A stretch of DNA of 64,000 nucleotides, taken from Streptomyces roseofulvus. Its GTDB lineage: Bacteria; Actinomycetota; Actinomycetes; Streptomycetales; Streptomycetaceae. Made by a program: the position numbers and the translations under genes. Below are positions 15,986-24,551 of the stretch, piece after piece (position 1 is the first letter of the stretch; the number at the start of each line of letters is the position of its first letter). The stretch spans positions 5,766,001 through 5,830,000 of the forward strand of contig NZ_BAAAWE010000001.1 in assembly GCF_039534915.1 (NCBI RefSeq). The letters run 5' to 3'. The notes below the pieces were generated by a model that ran no database searches, was not told the DNA's origin, and was given only the letters and a program-made list of their open reading frames with translations.

Positions 15986-17598
15986 TGGGGTTCGCCCGCA
16001 CCTGCTCGGTCGCCCTCGTGGGCGTCGAGGGCGTCGTCGTCGAGGTCCAGGCCGACCTGGAACCGGGCGTCGCCGCCTTCACCCTCGTCGGCCTCCCCGA
16101 CAAGAGCCTCAGCGAGAGCCGCGACCGCGTCCGCGCCTCCGTCGTCAACTCGGGTGCCGAATGGCCCCAGAAGAAGCTCACCGTCGGCCTCAGCCCCGCG
16201 TCCGTCCCCAAGTCCGGATCCGGCTTCGACCTCGCCGTCGCCGCCGCCGTACTCGGCGCGGCCGAGCGCATCGACCCGCGCTCCATCGCCGACCTCGTCC
16301 TCATCGGCGAACTCGGCCTCGACGGGCGCGTCCGGCCCGTCCGCGGGATCCTCCCCGCCGTCCTCGCCGCCGCCGACGCCGGCTACCACCAGGTCGTCGT
16401 CCCCGAACAGACCGCAGGAGAGGCGGCCCTCGTCCCCGGCGTCTCCGTCCTCGGCGTCCGCACCCTCCGCCAGCTCATCGCCGTCCTCGCCGACGAACCC
16501 GTCCCCGACGAGGACCCCGCCGAACAGGGCCGCCCCGACGCGCTGCTCGCCGGCCTCCTCGTCCCCGGCGCCGGCATCGGCACCGGCCTCGCCCCCGACC
16601 CCGGCGAGGGCCCCGACCTCGCCGACGTCGCCGGCCAGCACACCGCCCGCCGCGCCCTGGAGATCGCCGCCGCCGGCGGCCACCACCTGCTCCTCACCGG
16701 ACCGCCCGGCGCCGGGAAGACGATGCTCGCCGAACGGCTGCCCGGCATCCTCCCGCCCCTGACCCGGCAGGAATCCCTCGAAGTCACCGCCGTCCACTCC
16801 GTCGCCGGCATCCTGCCGCCCGGCGAACCCCTCGTCCGCCGCGCCCCCTACTGCGCGCCCCACCACTCCGCCACCATGCAGTCCCTCGTCGGCGGCGGGA
16901 ACGGCATCCCCCGGCCCGGCGCCGTCTCCCTCGCCCACCGCGGCGTCCTCTTCCTGGACGAAGCACCCGAATTCTCCACGAAATCCCTCGACGCCCTCCG
17001 CCAGCCCCTCGAATCCGGGCACGTCGTCATCGCCCGCACCGCAGGAGTCGTCCGCCTCCCCGCCCGCTTCCTCCTCGCCCTCGCCGCCAACCCCTGCCCC
17101 TGCGGCCGCCACACCCTCCACGGCGCCGGCTGCGAATGCCCGCCCTCCGTCATCCGCCGCTACCAGGCCCGCCTCTCCGGCCCGCTCCTCGACCGCGTGG
17201 ACCTCCGCGTCGAGGCCGAACCCGTCACCCGCGGCGACCTCCTCGGACAGGGAGGACGGGGCGAACCCACCACGGCCGTCGCCGACCGCGTCCGCGAGGC
17301 CCGCGCCCGCGCCACCGCCCGCCTCACCGGCACCCCCTGGACCCTCAACAGCGAGATCCCCGGCCACGAGCTCCGCACCCGCTACCTCGCCGCCCCCGGC
17401 GCCCTCGCCCACGCCGAACGCGACATCGAGCGGGGACTCCTCACCGCCCGCGGCGTCGACCGCGTCCTCCGCGTCGCCTGGACCATCGCCGACCTCGCCG
17501 GACACGACCGCCCCGGCCACGACGACATCGCCCACGCCCTCGAACTGCGCACCGGCATCACCCGAGGCGTCCCCCTCACCACCGGAGACCGACCGTGA
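15985..17598 (+). CDS. comM: ComM/YifB family AAA ATPase (Mg chelatase-like)
   Basis: The 537-aa protein has the N-terminal Lon-protease-like fold (VQADLEPGVAAFTLVGLPDK), then an AAA ATPase with P-loop GPPGAGKTMLAERL near residue 235. A Cys-rich NPCPCG plus GCECPP insert lies near 370-385, followed by RYQARLSGPLLDRVDL. In Vibrio, ComM is a hexameric branch-migration helicase for natural transformation; its role in Streptomyces is unknown. It starts within the yraN stop (TGATG), and its own TGA overlaps the dprA GTG. Confidence 0.92.
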   Translation: MGFARTCSVALVGVEGVVVEVQADLEPGVAAFTLVGLPDKSLSESRDRVRASVVNSGAEWPQKKLTVGLSPASVPKSGSGFDLAVAAAVLGAAERIDPRSIADLVLIGELGLDGRVRPVRGILPAVLAAADAGYHQVVVPEQTAGEAALVPGVSVLGVRTLRQLIAVLADEPVPDEDPAEQGRPDALLAGLLVPGAGIGTGLAPDPGEGPDLADVAGQHTARRALEIAAAGGHHLLLTGPPGAGKTMLAERLPGILPPLTRQESLEVTAVHSVAGILPPGEPLVRRAPYCAPHHSATMQSLVGGGNGIPRPGAVSLAHRGVLFLDEAPEFSTKSLDALRQPLESGHVVIARTAGVVRLPARFLLALAANPCPCGRHTLHGAGCECPPSVIRRYQARLSGPLLDRVDLRVEAEPVTRGDLLGQGGRGEPTTAVADRVREARARATARLTGTPWTLNSEIPGHELRTRYLAAPGALAHAERDIERGLLTARGVDRVLRVAWTIADLAGHDRPGHDDIAHALELRTGITRGVPLTTGDRP

Positions 17599-18755
17599 CC
17601 CACGACCCCCGGGACGCGGAGCGCCTCGCCCGCGCCGCCCTCACCCGCATCGTCGAACCCGGCGACGAACAGGCCGGACGCGCCCTCCGCGTCCACGGCG
17701 CCACCGGCCTCCTCACCCTCCTCCGCGACCCCCGCGAAGCCCCGCTCCCCGGCACCACGCCCCGCCGCCTCGCCGGCTGGCGCCACCGCGCCCGCACCAC
17801 CGCGCCCGAAGCCGACCTCGACCACATCACCCGGCTCGGCGGCCGCTTCCTCGTCCCCGGCGACCCCGACTGGCCCACCCAGCTCGACGACCTCGGCGAC
17901 GCCCGCCCCCTCGGCCTCTGGACCCGGGGCCCCGCCGCCCTGCGCACCTGGGCCCTGCGCTCCGTCGCCCTCGTCGGCGCCCGCGCCTGCACCCCGTACG
18001 GCGCCCACACCGCCGCCGACCTCGCCGCCGGACTCAGCCGGCACGGCTGGGTCGTCGTCTCCGGAGCCGCCTACGGCATCGACGGCGCCGCCCACCGCGG
18101 CGCCCTCGCCGCCGGCGGAGCCACCGCCGCCGTCCTCGCCAGCGGCGTCGACACCCCCTACCCGCGCGGCCACAGCGGACTCCTCGACCGCATCGCCCAG
18201 CAGGGCCTCCTCATCGGCGAACTCCCGCCCGGCAGCCACCCCACCCCCAGCCGCTTCATCCTCCGCAACCGCGTCATCGCCGCCCTCACCCGCGGCACCG
18301 TCGTCGTCGAGGCCCAGCACCGCAGCGGCTCCCTCGTCACCGCCCGCGCCGCCACCCGCCTGGGCCGCCACACCATGGGCGTCCCCGGGCCCGTCACCAG
18401 CGCCCTCTCCGCGGGCGTCCACGAACTCCTCCGCGGCGGCGCCACCCTCGTCACCGACGCCGACGAGATCGTCGAACTCGTCGGCGCCATCGGCGACCTC
18501 GCCCCCGCCCGCCGCGGCCCCGTGCTGCCCCGCGACCTGCTCCACCCCGCCGCCGCCCAGGTCCTGGAGGCCCTCCCCGCCCATCCGCCCGCGCCCGCCA
18601 CCGAGATCGCCCGCCGCGCGGGCACCACCCCGGACGACGCCCTCGCCCGGCTGTATGAACTCCACGCGCTCGGTCACGCCGAGCGGGACGGCGACGGATG
18701 GAGGTTGACGAACAGCGGCAAGCCGGTGTCGAACGCGCGGCGAGGCGGTCCTTGA
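17595..18755 (+). CDS. dprA: DNA-processing protein DprA
   Basis: DprA binds incoming single-stranded DNA and loads RecA during transformation; in non-competent bacteria its role is open. The 386-aa protein has a Rossmann core with VSGAAYGIDGAAHRGALAAG near residue 155. GELPPGSHPTPSRFILRNR follows near 209 and VVEAQHRSGSLVTAR near 236. A C-terminal winged-helix-like segment follows. The GTG start overlaps the comM stop (GTGA). The whiG unit follows with a 239-nt spacer in which I see no gene. Confidence 0.93.
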   Translation: MTHDPRDAERLARAALTRIVEPGDEQAGRALRVHGATGLLTLLRDPREAPLPGTTPRRLAGWRHRARTTAPEADLDHITRLGGRFLVPGDPDWPTQLDDLGDARPLGLWTRGPAALRTWALRSVALVGARACTPYGAHTAADLAAGLSRHGWVVVSGAAYGIDGAAHRGALAAGGATAAVLASGVDTPYPRGHSGLLDRIAQQGLLIGELPPGSHPTPSRFILRNRVIAALTRGTVVVEAQHRSGSLVTARAATRLGRHTMGVPGPVTSALSAGVHELLRGGATLVTDADEIVELVGAIGDLAPARRGPVLPRDLLHPAAAQVLEALPAHPPAPATEIARRAGTTPDDALARLYELHALGHAERDGDGWRLTNSGKPVSNARRGGP

Positions 18756-18994
18756 CCTGGCGCATTCGGGTGAAAAGGTGAAGCCGATGAGGAACCGAGT
18801 CATCCCGGCGGCACCCGCGGGGCCGACGCGCGCCACGGCCCCGGTTCGAAGATGTGGCCGACCGCGTCCACCCGGACCGGCGCGATCCGCTCCCGTTCGC
18901 TCACCGCGACACCGCACTCACGCTACGCTCACCAGGATTCCCCACAGGACACCCAGACCGACGCACCCGACAGCAGAACGGCTCAAGGCAACGC
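18756..18994 (+). promoter_or_regulatory. dprA-whiG spacer carrying the whiG promoter region
   Basis: No gene is apparent. A start at 18854 would be in frame with whiG but adds an Arg/Pro-rich stretch unlike known WhiG. TACGCT and AGGATT motifs around 18920-18940 are possible -10 boxes, but none has a convincing -35. Confidence 0.35.
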
Positions 18995-19828
18995 ATGCCC
19001 CAGCACACCTCCGGGTCTGACCGCGCTGCGGTGCCCCCAGCAGCCCGGGGCACCGTGCGGCCGGCCGCGCCGACCTCCCTCGAAGAGCTGTGGCGCTCGT
19101 ACAAGGCCACCGGCGACGAGCGGCTGCGGGAACAGCTGATCCTGCACTACTCGCCCCTCGTCAAGTACGTCGCCGGACGCGTCAGCGTGGGCCTGCCGTC
19201 CAACGTCGAACAGGCGGACTTCGTCTCCTCCGGGGTGTTCGGCCTCATCGACGCCATCGAGAAGTTCGACGTCGAGCGCGCCATCAAGTTCGAGACCTAC
19301 GCCATCACCCGCATCCGCGGCGCCATGATCGACGAGCTCCGCGCCCTCGACTGGATCCCCCGCTCCGTGCGCCAGAAGGCCCGCAACGTCGAGCGCGCCT
19401 ACGCCACCCTGGAGGCCCAGCTCCGGCGCACCCCCAGCGAGAGCGAGGTCGCCGCCGAACTCGGCATCCAGCTGGAGGAACTCCACGCCGTCTTCAGCCA
19501 GTTGTCCCTGGCCAACGTCGTCGCCCTCGAAGAGCTGCTGCACGTCGGCGGCGAGGGCGACCGGCTCTCCCTCATGGACACCCTGGAGGACACGGCCGCG
19601 GACGACCCCGTCGAGGTCGCCGAGGACCGCGAGCTGCGCCGGCTGCTCGCCCGCGCGATCAACACCCTCCCCGAGCGGGAGAAGACGGTCGTCACGCTCT
19701 ACTACTACGAGGGCCTGACCCTCGCCGAGATCGGCCATGTCCTCGGCGTCACCGAGAGCCGCGTCAGCCAGATCCACACCAAGTCGGTCCTGCAGCTTCG
19801 CGCCAAGCTCGCCGACGTGGGGCGCTGA
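18995..19828 (+). CDS. whiG: RNA polymerase sigma factor WhiG (sporulation, FliA class)
   Basis: WhiG starts the switch from aerial growth to spore formation; known targets include whiH and whiI, and the anti-sigma factor RsiG with c-di-GMP restrains it. The 277-aa product has region 2 (YSPLVKYVAGRVSVGLPSNV, FETYAITRIRGAMIDELRAL), region 3, and region 4 with LTLAEIGHVLGVTESRVSQI near residues 243-262. The ATG at 18995 gives MPQHTSGSDRAA, the N-terminus known from S. coelicolor. It is a reliable genus marker. The TetR gene follows after 29 nt. Confidence 0.97.
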   Translation: MPQHTSGSDRAAVPPAARGTVRPAAPTSLEELWRSYKATGDERLREQLILHYSPLVKYVAGRVSVGLPSNVEQADFVSSGVFGLIDAIEKFDVERAIKFETYAITRIRGAMIDELRALDWIPRSVRQKARNVERAYATLEAQLRRTPSESEVAAELGIQLEELHAVFSQLSLANVVALEELLHVGGEGDRLSLMDTLEDTAADDPVEVAEDRELRRLLARAINTLPEREKTVVTLYYYEGLTLAEIGHVLGVTESRVSQIHTKSVLQLRAKLADVGR

Positions 19829-19857
19829 CCCCGCCCGGCCGGTCGTACAGTGGAGCC

Positions 19858-20448
19858 GTGCCCAGGATTCGAGCGGCCTCCGTGGCCGAGCACCGGACCA
19901 TGCAGCGCGGCGCCCTGCTGGACGCCGCGCGATCCCTGCTGTCCGAGGGCGGTACGGAGGCGCTGACCTTCCCCGCACTCGCCGAGCGCACCGGACTGGC
20001 GCGCTCGTCGGTCTACGAGTACTTCCGCTCCCGCGCCGCCGTCGTCGAGGAACTGTGCGCGGTCGACTTCCCCGTCTGGGCCGCCGAGGTCGAGTTCGCC
20101 ATGGCCGGCGCCGACACCCCCGAGGACAAGGTCGCCGCCTACGTCCGCAAGCAGCTCGAGCTCGTCGGCGACCGCCGCCACCGCGCCGTCGTCGCCATCT
20201 CCGCCGGCGAGCTCGACGACGGCGCCCGCGAGAAGATCCGCGCCGCCCACGGCGGCCTCGTCGCCATGGTCGTCGACGCCCTCGCCCAGCTCGGCATGAC
20301 CGAGCCCCGGCTCGGCGCCATGCTCCTCCAGGGCGTCGTCGACGCCGCCGTCCGGCGCATCGAGCTCGGCGCGGCCGAGGACCCCGACGGCATCGCCGAG
20401 GCCGCGGTCGCGCTGGCCCTCCACGGCGTCACCGGCCCCCGTCCCTGA
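19858..20448 (+). CDS. TetR family transcriptional regulator
   Basis: The 196-aa protein has an N-terminal TetR helix-turn-helix, LTFPALAERTGLARSSVYEYF near residues 39-59, and a variable ligand domain. The GTG at 19858 lies shortly after the whiG stop, so it may be transcribed with whiG, but no target or ligand can be inferred. Its 3' end overlaps that of the opposite-strand M23 gene by 20 nt. Confidence 0.88.
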   Translation: MPRIRAASVAEHRTMQRGALLDAARSLLSEGGTEALTFPALAERTGLARSSVYEYFRSRAAVVEELCAVDFPVWAAEVEFAMAGADTPEDKVAAYVRKQLELVGDRRHRAVVAISAGELDDGAREKIRAAHGGLVAMVVDALAQLGMTEPRLGAMLLQGVVDAAVRRIELGAAEDPDGIAEAAVALALHGVTGPRP

Positions 20449-20890
20449 CCGGCGGCAGCAGGCGGGACCGGGGCCGGGCCGTCAGCAGCAGCGGATCCAG
20501 GTAGACCCGGCCGCGCAGCAGCCCCCAGTGCAGGCAGGACACGGCGCAGTGCCCGCCGGCGGCGACCTCGGCGATCGGCGTCCCCGCGGTGACCCGGGCG
20601 CCCCGGCCGACGAGCGGGGTCACCGGGGAGAAGGTGGTCCGCAGCGGGGGACTCCCCGTCCCCGCGAGGGTGAGCGTGACGACCCCGCGGCCGCCCACCG
20701 GACCGGCGAAGGTGACCGTCCCCGCGGCCGGCGCGCGGACGGGCGCCCCCGGCGGGGCGGCGAGGTCGACACCGCGGTGACCGGCGGCGTACGGCCCCGG
20801 CGGCGGTCGCCAGCCGCGCAGGATCTCCGGCGCCGGCGGGCCCACCGGCCAGAGCAGGGCGAGGACGAGGAAGACGGGCGTGAGCTGCAT
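20429..20890 (-). CDS. Secreted M23-like (LytM fold) protein, degenerate active site
   Basis: The 153-aa product has an N-terminal signal or membrane segment (LTPVFLVLALLWPVG, residues 3-17) and a LytM/M23 fold. HRGVDLA at residues 38-44 supplies the first His and Asp zinc ligands. The C-terminal motif is SCLHWGLLRG: the zinc His is kept, but the preceding catalytic His of the HxH motif is Cys. It may bind cell wall without cutting it, or be a cofactor for another lysin. The ATG 20890 is chosen because it puts the hydrophobic segment at the N-terminus. It is divergent from rpsB. Confidence 0.8.
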   Translation of the reverse strand: MQLTPVFLVLALLWPVGPPAPEILRGWRPPPGPYAAGHRGVDLAAPPGAPVRAPAAGTVTFAGPVGGRGVVTLTLAGTGSPPLRTTFSPVTPLVGRGARVTAGTPIAEVAAGGHCAVSCLHWGLLRGRVYLDPLLLTARPRSRLLPPVRDGGR

Positions 20891-20939
20891 GGGGAGAGCC
20901 TCCCCGGGCAGCGCTCCGCCCGGCGGGCGGAGCCGATTT

Positions 20940-20967
20940 CTGTGGACAGGCGGCGCCCTGTGGACAG
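20940..20967. promoter_or_regulatory. Two DnaA-box-like direct repeats between the M23 gene and rpsB
   Basis: CTGTGGACAG occurs at 20940-20949 and 20958-20967, an 18-bp period. The reverse complement contains CTGTCCACA, which fits the Streptomyces DnaA-box pattern YYVTCCACA. The pair lies in the divergent promoter region. Confidence 0.4.
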
Positions 20968-21147
20968 CGCCGTCACCCGGCGCTCCCGGGGTCCCGTACA
21001 CTTCCTATGGCGACCCGGGTCACCGGGTCGACTTCGCACGCCCCGCCACTCGACTCCCAGAGCGCGGTGGCAGCGCCTTTCGGTCCTTCGTGGCACGGCG
21101 CGCCGGGGCGTCAGGAACACAACCGAGAAATCCAAGGAGATACGGCC

Positions 21148-22011
21148 ATGGCCGTCGTCACGATGCGGGAGCTGCTGGAGAGCGGCGTCCACTTCGGTCA
21201 CCAGACCCGTCGCTGGAACCCGAAGATGAAGCGCTTCATCTTCACCGAGCGCAACGGCATCTACATCATCGACCTGCTCCAGTCGCTGTCGTACATCGAC
21301 CGCGCCTACGAGTTCGTCAAGGAGACCGTCGCCCACGGCGGTTCCGTCATGTTCGTCGGTACGAAGAAGCAGGCCCAGGAGGCCATCGCCGAGCAGGCGA
21401 CGCGTGTCGGCATGCCGTACGTCAACCAGCGTTGGCTCGGTGGCATGCTCACCAACTTCTCGACCGTCTACAAGCGTCTGCAGCGCCTCAAGGAGCTCGA
21501 GCAGATCGACTTCGAGGACGTCGCGGCCTCGGGTCTCACCAAGAAGGAGCTCCTGGTCCTCTCGCGCGAGAAGGCCAAGCTGGAGAAGACCCTCGGTGGT
21601 ATCCGCGAGATGCAGAAGGTGCCGAGCGCCGTCTGGATCGTCGACACCAAGAAGGAGCACATCGCCGTCGGCGAGGCTCGGAAGCTCAACATCCCGGTCG
21701 TCGCGATCCTCGACACCAACTGCGACCCCGACGAGGTCGACTACAAGATCCCGGGCAACGACGACGCGATCCGCTCCGTCACCCTGCTCACCCGCGTGAT
21801 CGCCGACGCCGTCGCCGAGGGCCTCATCGCCCGCTCCGGCGCCGCGACCGGCGACTCGAAGCCGGGCGAGAAGGCCGCCGGCGAGCCGCTCGCCGAGTGG
21901 GAGCGCGACCTGCTCGAGGGCGAGAAGAAGGACGAGGCCGCCGAGGCCCCGGCCGCCGAGGCCGAGAAGGCCCCCGAGGCCGAGGCCGAGGCTCCGGCCG
22001 AGCAGGCCTGA
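21148..22011 (+). CDS. rpsB: 30S ribosomal protein S2
   Basis: The 287-aa S2 has LLESGVHFGHQTRRWNPKM near residues 8-26 and the VNQRWLGGMLTNF signature near 92-104. Its long Ala/Glu-rich acidic tail is typical of actinobacteria. The ATG 21148 follows AAGGAG. It is followed by tsf with a hairpin between, the conserved rpsB-tsf arrangement. The 257-nt upstream region carries the promoter and the DnaA-like repeats. Confidence 0.97.
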   Translation: MAVVTMRELLESGVHFGHQTRRWNPKMKRFIFTERNGIYIIDLLQSLSYIDRAYEFVKETVAHGGSVMFVGTKKQAQEAIAEQATRVGMPYVNQRWLGGMLTNFSTVYKRLQRLKELEQIDFEDVAASGLTKKELLVLSREKAKLEKTLGGIREMQKVPSAVWIVDTKKEHIAVGEARKLNIPVVAILDTNCDPDEVDYKIPGNDDAIRSVTLLTRVIADAVAEGLIARSGAATGDSKPGEKAAGEPLAEWERDLLEGEKKDEAAEAPAAEAEKAPEAEAEAPAEQA

Positions 22012-22042
22012 CCCCTTCCGCACTCCGGAACACCACGGAGGT

Positions 22043-22073
22043 GACGGCGGGGGCCCAAGAAGCCCCCGCCGTC
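22043..22073 (+). terminator. rpsB-tsf attenuator hairpin
   Basis: GACGGCGGGGGC (22043-22054) and GCCCCCGCCGTC (22062-22073) form a perfect 12-bp stem with a 7-nt loop in the middle of the spacer. It probably lets only part of the transcripts continue into tsf, matching the lower need for EF-Ts; this is inference from position. Confidence 0.75.
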
Positions 22074-22123
22074 CCGCCGTAGATCTTCGTAGATCTTTCT
22101 GACTTCGAGAGAGAAACAGACTC

Positions 22124-22960
22124 ATGGCGAACTACACCGCCGCTGACGTCAAGAAGCTCCGTGAGCTCACCGGCGCCGGCATGATGGACTGCAAGAAGGC
22201 CCTCGAAGAGGCCGACGGCGACGTCGACAAGGCCGTAGAGGCCCTGCGCATCAAGGGCCAGAAGGGTGTCGCCAAGCGCGAGGGCCGCTCCGCCGAGAAC
22301 GGCGCCGTGGTCTCCCTCATCGCCGACGACAACACCTCCGGCGTCCTCGTCGAGCTGAAGTGCGAGACGGACTTCGTCGCCAAGGGTGACAAGTTCCTCG
22401 CCGTCGCCGACGCCCTCGCCGCCCACGTCGCCGCCACCAAGCCGGCCGACATCGAGGCCCTGCTCGCCTCCGAGATCGAGGCCGGCAAGACCGTGCAGGC
22501 CTTCGTGGACGAGGCCAACGCCAACCTCGGCGAGAAGATCGTCCTCGACCGCTTCGCCGCGTACGCCGACGGCTACGTCTCCGCGTACATGCACCGCACC
22601 ATGCCCGACCTCCCGCCGCAGATCGGTGTCCTCGTCGAGTTCGACAAGGAGAACGCCGAGGTCGCCAAGGGTGTCGCGCAGCACATCGCCGCCTTCGCGC
22701 CGAAGTACCTCACCCGTGAGGACGTCCCGGCCGAGGTCGTCGAGTCCGAGCGTCGCATCGCCGAGGAGACCACCCGCGCCGAGGGCAAGCCCGAGGCCGC
22801 GATCGCCAAGATCGTCGAGGGTCGCGTCAACGGCTTCTTCAAGGACGCCACGCTGCTCGGCCAGCCGTACGCCCTGGACAACAAGAAGTCCGTCCAGCAG
22901 ATCCTGGACGAGGCCGGTGTCACCCTGAAGCGCTTCACCCGCATCAAGGTCGGCATCTGA
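22124..22960 (+). CDS. tsf: Translation elongation factor Ts
   Basis: EF-Ts exchanges GDP for GTP on EF-Tu. The 278-aa protein has the N-terminal UBA-like domain (VKKLRELTGAGMMDCKKAL, residues 9-27) and the core motif CETDFVAKGDKF near 80. The ATG follows GAGAGAG at about 9 nt. It ends with a canonical FTRIKVGI tail. Confidence 0.97.
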   Translation: MANYTAADVKKLRELTGAGMMDCKKALEEADGDVDKAVEALRIKGQKGVAKREGRSAENGAVVSLIADDNTSGVLVELKCETDFVAKGDKFLAVADALAAHVAATKPADIEALLASEIEAGKTVQAFVDEANANLGEKIVLDRFAAYADGYVSAYMHRTMPDLPPQIGVLVEFDKENAEVAKGVAQHIAAFAPKYLTREDVPAEVVESERRIAEETTRAEGKPEAAIAKIVEGRVNGFFKDATLLGQPYALDNKKSVQQILDEAGVTLKRFTRIKVGI

Positions 22961-23050
22961 GTCCTTCGCGCCACGCGACGGACACCGGACCCGGGTAGGG
23001 TCTGAGACAGTCGTACCGCCCCGCGCGGGACGACCGCAGATGTGACGAGG

Positions 23051-23097
23051 AGGCCATTGCCGTACGGGAAACCCACGAGGACCCAAGGCAATGGCCT
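23051..23097 (+). terminator. Hairpin between tsf and pyrH
   Basis: AGGCCATTGCC (23051-23061) pairs with GGCAATGGCCT (23087-23097), and G-U pairs extend the stem. The loop is 25 nt and TCTTCG follows. It probably ends most rpsB-tsf transcription before pyrH. Confidence 0.65.
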
Positions 23098-23124
23098 TCT
23101 TCGTATGTGCACGAGGAGATCTCC

Positions 23125-23892
23125 ATGAATCAGGGCGCCGTACAGGGCGACGACGACAAGAGCGGCAAGAAGCTCGGCCGCTACATGCTGAAGCTGTCCG
23201 GGGAGGCCTTCTCCGGCGGTACCGGTCTCGGTGTCGACCCCGACGTCGTGCACGCCATCGCGCGTGAGATCGCGGCCGTCGTCCGAGACGGCGCTCAGAT
23301 CGCGATCGTGATCGGCGGCGGCAACTTCTTCCGCGGCGCCGAGCTCCAGCAGCGCGGCATGGACCGGGCCCGCTCCGACTACATGGGCATGCTCGGCACC
23401 GTGATGAACTGCCTCGCCCTCCAGGACTTCCTGGAGAAGGAGGGCATCGACTCGCGCGTCCAGACGGCCATCACCATGGGCCAGGTCGCCGAGCCGTACA
23501 TCCCGCTGCGCGCCGTGCGCCACCTGGAGAAGGGCCGCGTGGTCATCTTCGGCGCCGGCATGGGCATGCCGTACTTCTCCACCGACACGACCGCCGCCCA
23601 GCGGGCCCTGGAGATCGACGCCGAGGCCCTCCTCATGGGCAAGAACGGCGTGGACGGCGTCTACGACTCCGACCCGAGGACCAACCCCGCCGCGGTCAAG
23701 TTCGACGCCCTGGAGTACAGCGAGGTCATCACCCGCGACCTCAAGGTCGCCGATGCCACCGCCATCACCCTGTGCCGTGACAACAAGCTCCCGATCCTCG
23801 TGTTCGAACTGCTCGCCGAGGGCAATATCGCGCGCGCCGTGACGGGTGAGAAGATCGGCACACTCGTGAGCGACCAGGGCACCCGGGCCTGA
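23125..23892 (+). CDS. pyrH: UMP kinase PyrH
   Basis: PyrH phosphorylates UMP to UDP and is an allosteric hexamer of the amino-acid kinase fold. The 255-aa product has YMLKLSGEAFSGG near residue 20, IVIGGGNFFRG near 60, and GTGNP-class elements replaced by FGAGMGMPYFSTDT near 143. The ATG 23125 follows GAGGAG at 7 nt; an upstream GTG at 23107 lacks such a site. The conserved order pyrH-frr-cdsA follows. Confidence 0.96.
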   Translation: MNQGAVQGDDDKSGKKLGRYMLKLSGEAFSGGTGLGVDPDVVHAIAREIAAVVRDGAQIAIVIGGGNFFRGAELQQRGMDRARSDYMGMLGTVMNCLALQDFLEKEGIDSRVQTAITMGQVAEPYIPLRAVRHLEKGRVVIFGAGMGMPYFSTDTTAAQRALEIDAEALLMGKNGVDGVYDSDPRTNPAAVKFDALEYSEVITRDLKVADATAITLCRDNKLPILVFELLAEGNIARAVTGEKIGTLVSDQGTRA

Positions 23893-23993
23893 AGCCCGAC
23901 CGCAACCGGGAACCGCCCCGCACGGGGCTGGACGACAGCCCTGCCGGTCGTACACCGTGCAGGACACAACGCGACGACACGCAGGAGCAAGTG

Positions 23994-24551
23994 GTGATCG
24001 AAGAGACCCTCCTCGAGGCCGAGGAGAAGATGGAGAAGGCCGTCGTGGTCGCCAAGGAGGACTTCGCCGCGATCCGCACCGGCCGTGCGCACCCGGCGAT
24101 GTTCAACAAGATCGTGGCCGACTACTACGGCGCCCTCACCCCCATCAACCAGCTGGCCTCGTTCTCGGTGCCGGAGCCGCGCATGGCCGTGGTGACCCCG
24201 TTCGACAAGAGCGCGCTGCGCAACATCGAGCAGGCCATCCGCGACTCGGACCTCGGCGTCAACCCGAGCAACGACGGCAACATCATCCGGGTGACGTTCC
24301 CCGAGCTCACCGAGGAGCGCCGCCGCGACTACATCAAGGTCGCCAAGGGCAAGGCCGAGGACTCCAAGATCTCGATCCGCTCGGTGCGCCGCAAGGCCAA
24401 GGAGACCATCGACAAGCTCGTCAAGGACGGCGAGGTCGGTGAGGACGAGGGCCGCCGCGCGGAGAAGGAGCTCGACGACACCACCGCGAAGTACGTCGCG
24501 CAGGTGGACGAGCTGCTGAAGCACAAGGAAGCCGAGCTCCTCGAGGTCTGA
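23994..24551 (+). CDS. frr: Ribosome recycling factor
   Basis: RRF splits post-termination ribosomes together with EF-G. The 185-aa protein begins MIEETLLEAEEKMEKAV and has RTGRAHPAMFNKI near residue 27 and SVPEPRMAVVTPFDK near 54. Of two adjacent GTG codons, 23994 is preferred because AGGAG lies 6 nt upstream. Its TGA overlaps the cdsA ATG. Confidence 0.96.
   Translation: MIEETLLEAEEKMEKAVVVAKEDFAAIRTGRAHPAMFNKIVADYYGALTPINQLASFSVPEPRMAVVTPFDKSALRNIEQAIRDSDLGVNPSNDGNIIRVTFPELTEERRRDYIKVAKGKAEDSKISIRSVRRKAKETIDKLVKDGEVGEDEGRRAEKELDDTTAKYVAQVDELLKHKEAELLEV

Noticed and set aside
18839..18866. GGTTCGAA, resembling a tRNA T-loop, upstream of whiG
   Set aside because: No acceptor, D or anticodon stem can be built around it.
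18854..18994. N-terminal extension of WhiG from an upstream start
   Set aside because: The extra residues are low-complexity Arg/Pro-rich, and MPQHTSGSDRAA matches the known WhiG start.
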